Origin: Apium graveolens | Taxonomy: Eukaryota; Streptophyta; Magnoliopsida; Apiales; Apiaceae | DNA length: 64,000 nt | Assembly: GCF_009905375.1 (NCBI RefSeq) | Contig: NC_133652.1 | Span: forward strand, 117,576,676-117,640,675 | Direction: 5' to 3' | Part shown: piece after piece, positions 22,301 through 33,196 of the stretch | Position numbering within the stretch: the first letter of the stretch is position 1 | Layout of the letters: the number at the start of each line of letters is the position of its first letter | Notes under the pieces: model-generated | What the model saw: only the letters and a program-made list of their open reading frames with translations | What the model was told of the DNA's origin: nothing | Database searches by the model: none | Position numbers and translations under genes: made by a program

Positions 22301-23661
22301 AGACAGGTGTCTACATGTGTCTCTCTCAAATCTTCAATCCAAGAGAGCATCTGAGTTGGATGTCATCATTGATAGAGTAAATCTAGTTATTCCAGAGGAT
22401 GCCCAATTGCTCAATGAACTTTAAAAGGCCCAGATAGCTCCTTTTCCTGAAGCCTGTCTTCATCCAAGTAAGGGGGTGACCAATATCTGTCCATAAACCA
22501 GAAAGTGCAAATACTTCACAATCCCCAAAAACTGTGCTAGGGGTAATCTAAGACTAATCATGACATTGGAAACTGACCTAAAGACAAAGAAGAAGAAGAA
22601 GAAGAAGAAGAAGAAGAAGAAGATATATGAAGATGAGGAAGTGATCAGGATGTTGGGAAGATTCCTGCAGAATACTGAAACCATGTTGTCAAATACTCAA
22701 TTCAATACCAAAGATGACTTAGATTATGATGAGCAGAAGAATAATGAGCAAAAACCTTATGGCTCAAATCCAAGTCAATCTACCAAGGAAACTGACAGTA
22801 AAGTAGATGAGAAGACGATGGATGATAGAAAGAAGGGAGATGAAAGCAGGAGAAGGAAAAAGGGAGGAGAAGAAGGTATCAAGAAACATGTCCTACAAAT
22901 CCAAATCTCACAAACTCAAACCACCAAAACTAGCCAAACACTATCTCAACCAAATCTACCTTAAAATTCTAAATTCTTGCATAAACAAACTGCAAACACC
23001 TTACTCAAAATACCTATCAGATCCAACCATGTCACACTAAAGAAAATTATAAACCTACCCGCATTCAAGCCTCCAACCAAAACTCACTACAAGACTGCTG
23101 AAATAAAACCCAAAAAAATGCAAGCTGATGTTGATGTCATTTGGAACTGTTTCAATCAAGATGACTTTCTGCCTCTAAATATTTGCATCACAGATGATGA
23201 CTTTTTCCAACAATTATCTAAAGAAATTGTCAAAGTTTGGGTTGTATCTTTAACAGAAGTCAGAATCTACTATTTGGATGGCTCCTTCATTTAGCTTAGC
23301 AGGGGAGTAATGGAAATATTTTCAAACACAAAATTGAAGAGGGTGATTAGCTTGATGAAGGACAAGGACACAAGTACAAGAATGTGGAAGGATGTGATGT
23401 CTGAAAGGTTGAGGGAAAGGAGTGAAAGACATGCAAGATTCAAGGCTGAAAAGGAGGAAAGGGATAGAAAGTATGCCAATGAGATAAAGATGTTTGAACA
23501 AAGGTGAAATGAGCTCAAGGAAATGGGGTTGAGTAGAATATCAAAAGATGGACATTTTCTGAACATACAAGTTAGCAGATTCTCAAGATTTAGTGTTGGA
23601 TATCTTAGTAGTTACACATTGGATGAATGGCTCAAGTTGGTAGAAGCCTTAAGAGGGATAT
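19301..23661 (+). pseudogene. A1 third ORF (ORF3, SIRE envelope-like position)
   Basis: It starts at ATG 19301 (MASNSIRAFIPKEGTNY). One frame holds to about 20690 with in-frame stops near 19421, 19481, 19745 and 20348, then shifts. The N-terminal helical domain (FMDFFNYSEKINLASLKKKH, RRKWSFLFD, SMAHNRHINVG, LFGSLITKN) is shared with A2 and recognisably with C1. A long polar, Ser/Thr/Pro-rich middle follows, then a poly-Lys run over an AAG microsatellite (about 22588-22622), then a C-terminal part with VVSLTEVRIYYLDGSF and a charged coiled coil (SERLRERSERHARFKAEKEE). I see no clear signal peptide or membrane helix. Sirevirus third ORFs are called envelope-like by position; the function here is unknown. 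Confidence 0.65.
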
Positions 23662-23895
23662 AAATAATTGAAGAACTAAAAGTACTAGAAAATATCAAGG
23701 ACCTCATTAGGAAACAACCAGGCTATGAAAAAATCACTTGATGGTTGTAATTGTTGAACTTATGTAATCATCAAATGTACAAAAGTTTGTATTTGTTAAT
23801 CTGTCAAGTTTTATGTCATTAATTGTAGCTTAGGGTTAGTCTTGTTATCATGCATGAATTTGTGATAAACAATCTTCTCAAAAATTGGGGGAGAT
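23662..23895 (+). other. A1 3' untranslated region with polypurine tract
   Basis: About 230 bp of AT-rich sequence after ORF3. It ends in AAAATTGGGGGAGAT (23881-23895), a polypurine tract of the type also found next to the B2 LTR (42353) and the C1 LTR (58633). Confidence 0.75.
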
Positions 23896-25194
23896 TGTTG
23901 TGCAAGACATGCCTGAAAAATAACAAGACTAAGTCACATTGACAACCCTGATATTTAGTTATTTGATAATCAATTTTGTATTATGTATTGTATTTCTTGA
24001 GTCTGTAAAAAGGTTAAATGATTTGACTGGAGTATTTTTATGTGAACGTATTCAAGCTAAGCAATAAACTCTGGAAGAAGATCAAGCCATGATCATGCAT
24101 CGGAGAAAAGTGTAAGAAGCTTGTAGTTGAATAAAACTGTTTTATGAAAAAAGTTCTAAGTCAAGATATCAACAAGTCACAAATCAAGTTATATCATGAA
24201 GTCATTCAAGAAGTCCAAAATGGCTTATCGAGAAGTCCAAAATGGCTTATAGAGAAGTCTCAGAGATATCGACAAGTCAAATGAAGATGTAGAAAACTGG
24301 AGATATCAACAAGTCATTTTTACATGTAGAGAACTCAGAGATTTTGACAAGTCAAAATGAAGATGTGAAGAATTGGAGATACCGACAAGTCAATTTCTCA
24401 TTAGAGATCTCAGAGATATCGATAATTCAAAATGTATATAGAGATCTTAGAGATATCGACAAGTCAATTCTACTTGTAGAGATCTCAGATATATCGATAA
24501 GTCATTTCACATGCAAAGATCAAGAGACCTCGACAAGTCAAATATACCTATAGAGAACTCAGAGATCTTGATAAGTCATTATACTTATTGAGATGTCACT
24601 TCTCTATATAACAAACTGGAGATCTTGATATGCCTCTCAAATATAGAATGCAAACAAGTTCAAGATTCAATATTATCAGTAAACAAATGAGTTATTCACT
24701 AGATTGAAAAGTCTACAAAGTAACTGGAAGAATACAAGATCAAGGGCCAAGGTTAACTAGACAAAGGATGGTCATAGACCTGCAAGATTCTGCACAGATT
24801 TGCTAAGCTAGAAATGAAAATAGAAAAAGGTTGCTTTAGCAAATAGTTTAGTACATTTTAGTTCAAGTCTTGTAAACCCGTGTTGCTAGTGTATAAAGCT
24901 TGTACTGGTCCTTAGTTTATAAGTAACAAACAGATTCACATTTTCTGTATTCTCTCAAGGAAGAAGTTGAGTTCTTATTTTTTTAAGAACATATAATTTG
25001 TAGCAAGAAAAACTTAATTAATACAAATTAAGTGAGTTTTGAAATATTGTGCTTGTTGTTTTATTTCTGTTAAACACAATATCTCTGCAAATTATAAACT
25101 GCTTTGTTCACCTAATATCCAACCATTTTTTTAAAGGCTAAAAATCCAAAAAAACACATTCACCCCCCCCCCGTGTTATACTCAATATCTAACA
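23896..25194 (+). repeat. A1 3' LTR
   Basis: It begins TGTTGTGCAAGACATGCC directly after the polypurine tract and ends ATATCTAACA. It matches, in opposite orientation, the LTRs at 25612-27013, 48506-49901 and 55933-57333. Between about 24170 and 24610 it holds many copies of the family-A word (ATCGACAAGTC / ATCGATAAGTC) alternating with GAGAACTCAGAG. The 5' LTR is outside the window, so the TSD cannot be checked. Confidence 0.85.
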
Positions 25195-25606
25195 GACTTC
25201 TCGATGTAATACAAGTTTAGACTTCTCGACATAGACCAAACTTGGACAATATCAGAGTTTAGCTGTAAACTCTGATGAACTTCACATTATGGCTCTGCTA
25301 GACTTCACGATATCGAGCTTAGACTTTTCTATAGCTTTATTGGTCTTCTATCTTCAATTTGTTGCTTGAACAATCTTCATTGAACTTCTTTCATATTGAT
25401 TTATTCTATACCTTTTATGCACAAGACTGTTGCATGAGAAACTCTAAGCTCTTATAACATTTTGAGATGTCTTAAGATACAAATAGGACAATATATTGAA
25501 ACCTATCGATAAGATAAATGGTAAACTCCATTTGTTTATGCAAAGTAAACATTATAACTTGAGTAGTATTGTTACGATGATATAGATATGCCATATACCT
25601 AACATA
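25195..25606. other. Unassigned sequence with two or three family-A words
   Basis: About 410 bp with no ORF. GACTTCTCGATGTAATAC at 25195 and AGACTTCTCGACATAGAC just after resemble the family-A array, so this is probably an older family-A LTR or spacer fragment that received later insertions. I see nothing else in it. Confidence 0.4.
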
Positions 25607-25611
25607 TGCCG

Positions 25612-27013
25612 TGTTAGGTAATGAATTACACACATGGGGTGAATGTGTTTTTGTGTTTTGTGCTTTTCTTGAACTATTTTGGTTGTGAACAAAGTAAATC
25701 AATTGTTGTAGGGAAATGTTTTCATGCAGAAATTAAACATGCAATAATAAAGAACACGGATCTTTCAAAACTCACTTAATTTTATATTAAAATTAAGAAT
25801 GTTTTATTACAAAATTTCTAGGCTCCCTTTTTTTTGATAAAGAACTTAGCTGCTTTCTTAAGAGAATACAAGAGTTCCCAATCTAAGTTGTTACTTCTAA
25901 CAAAGGACCAGTGTTCACTTTATAATTTAGTTAACTGCTAGTTTACACAGTGTATAATAAGACTTGCTATTAACTTTAGTAAACTGTCACTTGTCATTTT
26001 TATTTAAGGAAAAGTATATCTTCCATTTCTGTCTTAGCATATCTTTGCATACTATGTTAACTTTGATCTTCCTTTGTCAGTTAATCTTCACCCTTGATCT
26101 TGCACACTCTTCAAGCTGCTTTTTGTAGACTTGCCAATCCAGCTGGTTGGATTATTTGTTGATTATAAATCTTGGATATTTAATTGGTCTGCAATTTTGC
26201 ACTTTGAGATTTTACCTCGAGATCTCCATTTTGGTCTATAGAGAACTTGATATCTCGATAAGTATATTGGCTTATCGAGATCTCTAATACTCCATTGAAA
26301 ATTTGACTTGTAAAAGTCTCTGAGTTCTCTATAAGAGGATTTGGCTTGTCGAGATCTCTAGTCTCCATATCTTCACTTTGACTTATCGATATCTCTAAGT
26401 TCTCTAGTGGCTTATTGACTTATCGATAACTTAGTGTTCTCTAGTCAAATTTGACTTATCGATAACTCAGAGTTCTCTAGTGAATTTTGGCTTATCGATA
26501 TCTCTGAGTTCTCTAGTGGAATCTGACTTATCGATAACTCAGGGTTCTCTAATGAATGTTGACTTGTCGATAACTCTGAGTTCTCTAGTGAAGAAGTGAC
26601 TTGTCGGTATCTCCAATCTTCATGTCTTCAATTTGGCTTGTCGGTATCTCTCTGAGTTCTCTTGTAGCTTTCCTGACTTCTCGATAAGTCATTTGGAGTT
26701 CTCGAGTGACTTCTCTATAACACTAAATCTGTGACTTGTAGAGATCTTTGATTTAGAATATGTTTATCTAAACAGATTTATTCAACCCCAAGCTTCTTCA
26801 TAATTTTTCAGAGGCATGATCTTCTTGATCTTCTTCCAGATAGAATCCTTAGGCTTGATACTGTTTAAACAAAAATACTCCAATCCACTCTTTTACATTT
26901 TTACAAACTCTAAATGTTATAAGTACAAATGCAAATTAAGATTACAATACAACTTACTTAGGGTTGTCAATATGACTTAGTCTTGTTAAAGTACTGGCAT
27001 ATCTTGCACAACA
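25612..27013 (-). mobile_element. Element A3: family-A solo LTR with perfect TSD
   Basis: On the plus strand it starts TGTTAGGTAATGAATTAC and ends TTGCACAACA, the reverse complement of the A1 LTR. The 5-bp sequence TGCCG flanks both sides (25607-25611 and 27014-27018). No internal element sequence is present, so it is a solo LTR left by LTR-LTR recombination. Its motif array at about 26215-26740 has a quasi-tandem period near 40 bp (ACTTATCGATAACTCAGAGTT and variants). Confidence 0.9.
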
Positions 27014-27018
27014 TGCCG

Positions 27019-27195
27019 CTACCAAAATTCCTTACAACCTCAGACCCAATTCATCACAACCACTATACTCCGATAATTTTTCTGTTGAATAACCATCATC
27101 GTAGATCTTTATTCCATTGACAAACTTTAAACTTTATTGTTACCAAATCCTCTGTCAACTGGCCCCATACATATCAGCATGGTCACCGTCCTTCA
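27019..27195. other. Unassigned sequence before LINE ORF2
   Basis: About 180 bp without coding sense. It may be LINE 5' sequence or the inter-ORF region. No motif supports more than that. Confidence 0.3.
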
Positions 27196-28251
27196 AGATA
27201 ACAATAATTAGCATTAGCTGGAACTGTAGGGAGTTGGGCAACTCCATATAGTTCATGTTCTTGGCGATCTGTTAAAAGATCGTGACCTTACTTTTGTATT
27301 TTTAATTTGAACTATTTACTTTGCTAATACAAATGAGAATCTCAAAAGAAATTTAGATTTTATCAATGTTTTAATGTGGACATTATTGCTCCTAGTGGTG
27401 GTCCAACTATTACGAGACAAGTCCAATCTCAAGTTGTGGGATATTCTCAAAACCATATTGATGTTGTTTTCGTGGAAAGTAACTTGAAATCATAGCATCT
27501 CACGTGTTTCTATGGTTTACCTGAATGAGGCAGAAGGAAAAAATCTTAGGACCTCATTCGTAGGTTGGCAATTTTATATATCCTTCCATGGTGCATGTGA
27601 GGGGACTTTAATGATTTTCTAGATGTATCGTATAAGGAGGGTAATTTAACCCATCATCCAAGTCTTTTGGAAGGGTTCGAAAGTGTTGTTGAAGATTGTT
27701 AATTAACAAAGTTAGAGTTATGTGGTGGTAAGTTTACTTGGGAGAAAGATAGAGGCTCTAATGGATGGGCCAAAGAATGATTAGACAGGGAATTTGCCAC
27801 AGCGTCCTGGGGGTCATAATTTTCTTTATGCAATCTTCGAGTTATTCATACCTTATGTTCAGATCATGACCCCATTGAATTAAATCTACTTCATGTAACA
27901 AAATATAAGAGGGGATTTAGGTTACGATTCGAGAACACCTGGTTGAAAGAACATTATTTGTTAGGGATATTACCAAGGCTTGGATCGATCTTCTAGCTGC
28001 TCTCAATTTCTTCATATATGGAAAAAAACCATTATTGTAAACTTGGTTAATCGTGTGGATGAAGCTAGAGTAAGGGAGTATTTACAGGTGAGAGATAATT
28101 TAAATGAATTATTACTTCATGAGGAACTTTACTAAAAACGGAGACCCAAGATTTTTTGGCTTACCGAAGGTGATGAAAACACCAAATTCTTTCAGGCAAA
28201 TGCGTCTACCAGAAAGAAAACAAATAATATTACTCACTTGATTAATGATCA
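27196..28251 (+). pseudogene. LINE ORF2 endonuclease part (L1-type)
   Basis: Read across frames, the text follows the apurinic endonuclease of plant L1 LINEs: ISWNCRELGN at about 27207, GDFNDFL near 27601, LCGGKFTWEKDRGSNGW near 27720-27765 and SDHDPIEL at 27859-27882. After this comes the linker WLTEGDENTKFFQANASTRKK near 28158-28220. Many frameshifts and stops break it. The endonuclease nicks target DNA so the RT can prime on it. The text stops at 28251 because a CACTA transposon is inserted. It continues at 39048. Confidence 0.82.
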
Positions 28252-28781
28252 CACTACTAGAATTTGTGCATTAGACATTGGTGTTTAGACATCAGGTAGA
28301 TAAACCCGTGATGTAAAAATTAGTATAGACATCGGCTTAAGTAGAACCGATGTGTATGTCAAAATGGACATCGCCCCAAATATGGAATTGATGTCCGTGT
28401 TGTTTAATTTTTAAAGCGGACATCTGGCTCTTTAAAAAAGTGATGTCTATGTGAGCGGGACATCGCCTTGAAATTTTAACTGATGTCTAATTTATTTAAC
28501 TTTCAAAATCCCCCGTTATATTTTAACTTATACTTCCCTCCGATCCCAATTTTTCCCCTTAGTTTTATTTTTCATTCTCCCCCCTCATGAGTTTATTTAT
28601 CATTCTCCCCCTTTTTTAATTCCCCCATTTTTTTCATCACCCCCATTTTATTCCCTTTTTCAGACAGTACACGCCCACCCCGACTATCTCCCTCTCAAAA
28701 TGAAACACAAATACACTTAAAATTAAACCCCACTCAAACCCGCAAGAACTTCACCCTTAGTTTGATTGTTGCTCAAGGTTT
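28252..28781. other. CACTA left arm
   Basis: Terminal repeat, then a subterminal array of ACATCGG / CCGATGT words to about 28490. Pyrimidine-rich sequence with CCCCC runs follows, up to the B1 insertion. There is no ORF of note. Confidence 0.7.
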
Positions 28782-28786
28782 CTAAC

Positions 28787-29686
28787 TGTTATTCCCTAAC
28801 AATACAATAAGAATTACAGAAGGGGGGTTAAATGTAATTTTGGCTTCTTTTCAAAATTTTAAAATAGTTCTAACTTAATACATATAATAGTGTTTGATTT
28901 GCTTTAGTGCGGAATAGAAAGATAATTTAAATCAAAACACTAAGTAATAAAATACAAGCTTTAAAACTTTCTGGTGGATTTGAATGTATCTACCAGAGAT
29001 ATATATATTAGTTTGAGAACTCTGTAAAGCTTTGAATAGCTCACAGCTGCTTTACAAGTTGAACAAACAAACTTTAGAGAAACACTTACAGAATATAGCT
29101 TGATATGTTTCTCTGAGAAAAATGTATTTGCTTAGTTAATTGTTCTGCTTGTTACACTTGGTTTATATATCACCAAGTTTACATGATAATAAGACAAGAT
29201 AATAAAACAAAACATATCTAGTCTAACTCCATGTTGCTTCACTACTTTATTCCAGCATCTTTGAATATCTTCACATTTGCATGGAAACAGTAATGCTTCT
29301 TTATTCTCAAACTCTTTCTTAACAGGCTGCCACATTCCTTTTACAAACACCGAACGCATGTGACTGTATTGTCACTGTCAACAACTATTTGAATTTGATT
29401 ATCCGTCGGGACTATGTTTGTCATCTGTCGGAAGTCTTGATGATTATCCGTAGGGAGCTTTGTTGATCATCTGTCGGGAGTCTTGTAGATCATCCGTCGG
29501 GAGTCTATCTTCCACTTGACTCTATTTCACTTATACAGAATTACAAGACAATTCATATTTACAATTAATCAACCTATTCTACATATCAATTTAGTAGTCA
29601 ATATGACTTAGAGAACCCTACGCAATCTACTAGACCATGACATGTTGTTTGTAGAAATGTGCTACAATACTTATTTGCTACATAAC
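28787..29686 (-). repeat. B1 3' LTR, truncated
   Basis: Colinear with 33971-34877 of the 5' LTR. On the plus strand it starts TGTTATTCCC. At about 29686 homology to the LTR ends and integrase-linker text begins. It includes a TATA-like TTTATATA (minus-strand box) at 29162-29169 and five CATCCGTCGGGA-type words at about 29398-29505. Confidence 0.85.
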
Positions 29687-30231
29687 CAAGGGAGGGAAAG
29701 AAAGCTGCTATATAGACATTCTTCTTGAGTTTCTTTCCTTGTTTGAACTCTAGAAGATGCATCACCAATTATGAGCTCAAAAGGGTGATCTCTAGTCCAT
29801 TTTCTTTGTTGAGGTAGATTAGCTCAAGATGAAGAAGCCTCATTGTTGTCTTGATGTGTGACTGAGTTTTGATTATGAGAAACTCCCCTGAGTTTGTGAA
29901 TCTTTGATTTGAGAAAGGAGTACTTTTTGTAGGTGATATATTCTGACTTTCAGCTTCTCTCATTGCTCTGGCGGATGATGCACTTTGTATCTCGACGGAT
30001 GAACCTGATTGTCTCCCGGTGGATGAGGCAGATTGTCTACTGACGGATGAAGCATTTTATAACTCGACAGATGTTGAATTATGTGCTTCATTAGTTGTAG
30101 ATTTTTCTGCAGTATCTTTTTCCACTATTTCTTGATCACTTTCATCATCACTATCATCACTAACCATCTCGACATTATCAAACTTGAGGGTTTCGTGGAA
30201 ATCTCCATCTAGCAGTCCTTAATTCTTTTTA
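29687..30231 (-). pseudogene. B1 integrase-RT linker
   Basis: Minus-strand text continues the integrase tail: DNVEMVSDDSDDESDQEIV, a Ser-rich stretch (ASSVSRQSASS-like repeats at 29965-30075), then SRANLPQQRKWT-like text near 29800 and HPFELIIGD in another frame. The Ser-rich stretch is encoded by repeated TCATCCGTCGAG-type words, the same word found in the family-B LTR. Stops and frameshifts are present. It stops at the LTR fusion point, so no RT follows. Confidence 0.7.
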
Positions 30232-31317
30232 TCATCCATCAAACAAAACATGAACTGACTCCATAATAATGTTGGTTCTTAGATTGTAGACTTTATATGC
30301 TTTTCCCATAGTATATCCAACAAAGATTCCTTCATCTGCTTTGGCATCAAACTTTCCATGTTGATCGGTTTGATTCCTTAAGATTTGACATTTGCAGCCA
30401 AAGACATGGAGAAAATTTAGAGTTGGCTTCCTATTCTTGAACAATTGGTAGGGTTTCATGCATTTTTCTTGATTAACCAAAGAGATATTCTGAGTGTAGC
30501 AATCAGTATTGACGGCTTCAGCCCAAAAATATGTTGGCCACTTTGATTTTTCAAGCATTGTCCTTGCAGCTTCAATAAGAGATCTATTCTTCCTTTCCAC
30601 TACTCCATTTTGTTGTAGAGTTCTTGCTGCAGAAAACTCATGCAATATCCCACTTTCTTCACAAAATGATCTCATCACAGAATTCTTGAACTCAGTTCCA
30701 TTGTCACTTCTGATTTTTCTTACCTTAAAGTCAGGATGATTATTGACTTGCCTTATGTGATTGATGATGATTTCACTAGCTTCATCTTTGAACTTTAGAA
30801 AATATATCCAAGAGAACTTTGAGAAATCATCTACAATTACTAGGCAATATCTTTTTCTTGAGATGGACAACACATTGACTGGTCCAAATAAATCCATGTG
30901 CAACAGATGCAAAGGTTCTTCAATTTTTGAATCAAGCTTCTTTCTGAATGATGCTTTGATCTGCTTTCCTTTTTGGCAGGCATCACAAAGTCCATCCTTA
31001 GTAAACTCCACTTGAGGAATACCTCTAACCAATTCTTTCTTGACAAGCTCATTCATGGTCTTGAAGTTTAGATGGGACAGCTTCTTGTGCCATAGCCAAC
31101 TTTCATCTTGACTTGCTTTACTGAGAAGACAAGTGAATGATTCAGCATTTGATGAGTTGAAGTCAGCTAGGTACACATTTCCTTTTCTCACTCCAGTGAG
31201 AACCACTTTGTTGCTCTTTATGTTTGTCACAACACAGGCTTCTGAATTGAAGGTAACTGAGTTGCCCTTATCACAAAGCTGGCTTATACTCAACAAATTA
31301 TGCTTAAGACCATCCAC
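30232..31317 (-). CDS. B1 GAG-pre-integrase and integrase
   Basis: 361 open codons, the longest intact integrase in the window. The domains in order are the protease-integrase link (MDGLKHNLLSISQLCDKGN), the GAG-pre-integrase zinc region (WLWHKKLSHL; CDACQKGK) and the integrase core. The core has the catalytic set Asp in HMDLFGPV, Asp in IRSDNGTEF and Glu in GVVERKNRS, all present. The tail NFLHVFGCKCQIL leads to VGYTMGKAYKVYNL. It would insert cDNA into the genome. The first Met is not a true start, because the protein is cut from Gag-Pol. The upstream protease is frameshifted and the downstream linker is broken. Confidence 0.88.
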   Translation of the reverse strand: MDGLKHNLLSISQLCDKGNSVTFNSEACVVTNIKSNKVVLTGVRKGNVYLADFNSSNAESFTCLLSKASQDESWLWHKKLSHLNFKTMNELVKKELVRGIPQVEFTKDGLCDACQKGKQIKASFRKKLDSKIEEPLHLLHMDLFGPVNVLSISRKRYCLVIVDDFSKFSWIYFLKFKDEASEIIINHIRQVNNHPDFKVRKIRSDNGTEFKNSVMRSFCEESGILHEFSAARTLQQNGVVERKNRSLIEAARTMLEKSKWPTYFWAEAVNTDCYTQNISLVNQEKCMKPYQLFKNRKPTLNFLHVFGCKCQILRNQTDQHGKFDAKADEGIFVGYTMGKAYKVYNLRTNIIMESVHVLFDG

Positions 31318-31733
31318 TAGGGCAACCTCTTCAATGATGACATTGTCTCTTCAAATCAAGCCATATCCCACAGTATAACCCTTGTTGTCATCTCCAAAAG
31401 TAATACTTGGTCCAGCTCTTTCCTTGAACTCAGTGAGCAGGGTAGAATCTCCAGTCATGTGCCTTGAGCAACCACTATCCAGATACCAAAAATTCTTTTT
31501 ATTTCCCCGCACACATCAAAATCAAATCTAGTTAATTTTGGTACCCAAGTTTCCTTGGGTCCTGCCTTGTTAGCTTTCTTCTTTGGTTTCTTAGGTTTGA
31601 TCTCATTTGACTTGGGAATTTCAGATTCATACTTAGCCATTTGAGTTGAACCTTTGAAACCAGTCATTAAAACAGAATTATCATGCATATTTTGGTTTAC
31701 GTGAAAAGGCAAGCTATTTGCAAACATGTTATT
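31318..31733 (-). pseudogene. B1 protease region
   Basis: On the minus strand around 31446-31490 the text WYLDSGCSRHMTG is visible. That is an aspartic protease active site with an intact Asp-Ser-Gly. The flanks encode LTEFKERAGPS and GDDNKGYTVGYG. A frameshift near 31495 separates it from the preceding Gag tail (ETWVPKLTRFDFD), and a stop near 31350 precedes the integrase ORF. It cleaves the Gag-Pol polyprotein. Confidence 0.78.
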
Positions 31734-32324
31734 TCAGTAAGGCATGGTAAATGGCATTTGAGATGCAGCATAATAAGGATTAGGTGCAAATGGCATATTA
31801 GCAAATTGTGCATGCATATTCTGAGTAGACATAGCATTCATAAGCTTGGTAGGCATGACAGTCATGTTGAGAAAAGAAGAGGGCGCAGACATGGGAGTTG
31901 GCATAGCAAGTTTGCAATTAACAGACAAATGATTAACACTATCACACTTAACACAGATTTTTCTTGGTGCATATTTATCAGGTGTGTAGTTGTTATGTTT
32001 GTTAATTCCTAATTTCCCATTTCTATTTTTTTTAGCTTCTGTTTTAACCTCAATCTTTTTTAATCTGTCATTAAATTGCTTGATAGAGAGATGACTAACT
32101 TTAACTTTCTTTTCTTTTCTGACTTGACTTGATTCTCCTGGAATAAAGTTTTTAGAAACTGATCCATATTTCTCGTTCAATTTAGCTAGCTTAGCTTTGC
32201 TAACTGGTTTACTCACAGCCGACGAATGTGGCTCCTTGTTATTCGACGGATAATCCTTTTGATTATCCGATGGATGCTTTTCATCATCCGTTGAGTCCAT
32301 ATCTATCAACAATCCTTCAACCAA
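31734..32324 (-). CDS. B1 gag tail with second zinc knuckle
   Basis: 196 open codons. It starts with a polar stretch (MDSTDDEKHPSDNQKD) whose DNA contains four family-B words (CATCCATCGGATAA and similar) at about 32218-32305. A Lys-rich segment follows, then a perfect CX2CX4HX4C knuckle CVKCDSVNHLSVNC at 31914-31955, then a Met/Pro/Asn-rich tail. With the first knuckle at 32939-32980 this gives the two-knuckle Gag also seen in A1. The expected role is RNA binding. Confidence 0.75.
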   Translation of the reverse strand: MVEGLLIDMDSTDDEKHPSDNQKDYPSNNKEPHSSAVSKPVSKAKLAKLNEKYGSVSKNFIPGESSQVRKEKKVKVSHLSIKQFNDRLKKIEVKTEAKKNRNGKLGINKHNNYTPDKYAPRKICVKCDSVNHLSVNCKLAMPTPMSAPSSFLNMTVMPTKLMNAMSTQNMHAQFANMPFAPNPYYAASQMPFTMPY

Positions 32325-33196
32325 ATTGGATTCAAGCTTCTCTTACTCTTCTTCCAGGCTGTATCACAAAAGGACTCAATACCTTGAACTTTAGTGATTT
32401 GAGCATGAACATCTCTAGATAATTTCCATGCTTTAATCACTTCATATTCTCGTTCAAGCTGCTTCTTTAAAATCTCTTCTTTCTTCAAGGACTCAGTTAA
32501 TTCATACTTAGCAATCTTACACTCAATTCTCAATTTTTCAAATTCAATAAACTGAGACTCTAACACATTATTCCTCTCACTTAAAAACAAATTATTTTCT
32601 TTAATTTTAGCATTTTCCTTAATGTGGGACTTAAGTGTGACACGCAAGTGATATAATTCTGTAGACATGTCATTTATTGCATAATTACACTCAGCTTTAG
32701 ATAAATGTGCTAGGTTAGTGGTGATTATCTGATTGCTTGAAGAACTTGTTTCTATTTCATCAGATTTGGCTATTAGGGCTAGATTGACATAGCTTGTTTC
32801 TTCATCTTCATCCAATCCATCTGCAGCCCAGTCATTCTCCTGTGTGATGAAAGCTCTTTCATTTTATTTGAGAAACTCAAAGTATTTCTGTTTATAATCA
32901 ACAAGCTCAAACTTCTTTTTGCTGGAATCAGACTTTCTACATTCACTAGCAAAATGACCAGCCAAGCCACATTTAAAACACTTGAATTTTGACTTATCAA
33001 CCATGTTTCTGTTTGGCTTTGCTGCTCCAAAATTCTTCTTGAATTTGAGCTTGGAAAATCTCCTGGATAAGAATGCTAGATGTTCATCAATATCATCCAT
33101 GTCATCTTGGCTCAATTGATCTTCATTTTTAGCTACCAGCCCTTTACCCTTGTTTTCCCAGACCTTTGATATAGACTCATTAGCTTCCACCTTCAT
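32306..33196 (-). pseudogene. B1 gag: first zinc knuckle and coiled coil
   Basis: The ORF 33196-32864 carries DIDEHLAFLSRRFSKLKFKKN and the knuckle CFKCGLAGHFASEC (32939-32980). A frame change or stop near 32864 follows, then the ORF 32815-32306, rich in Glu, Lys and Leu heptads (LRVTLKSHIKENAKIKENN; LTESLKKEEILKKQ), a coiled coil. This is the Gag extension typical of Sirevirus-type elements, reported in the family to bind LC8-like proteins. Confidence 0.75.

Larger units (their letters stand above)
1..25194 (+). mobile_element. Element A1: SIRE-like Ty1/Copia retrotransposon, partial and nested
   Basis: The order gag, protease, integrase, reverse transcriptase, RNase H, extra ORF, polypurine tract and 3' LTR on the plus strand is that of a Copia element with a third ORF. 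The 5' LTR and the start of gag lie before base 1. Two later insertions, E at 5525-14325 and F at 14637-18011, interrupt pol. The coding text resumes in register on both sides of each. The protease-to-integrase part is rearranged (see the entries at 1318 and 3947). The SIRE-like assignment rests on protein style: a DSGCSRHMTG-type protease, an MQEELNQFE linker before RT, a gag with a long coiled coil, a GGGGGAGAT polypurine tract and an ORF after pol. It cannot move by itself, because every reading frame is broken. Confidence 0.85.

Noticed and set aside
25162..25172. Run of C near the end of the A1 LTR, and the G run at 20952
   Set aside because: Homopolymers; may be sequencing-length errors and could account for some apparent frameshifts, but are not features by themselves.
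26215..26740. Regularly spaced short repeats resembling a CRISPR array
   Set aside because: Repeat units are degenerate, occur in both orientations and lie in LTR sequence of a plant retrotransposon, with no cas genes. The same arrays occur in every family-A LTR.
30509..31378. Plus-strand ORFs opposite B1 integrase
   Set aside because: Shadows of the integrase frame on the minus strand.
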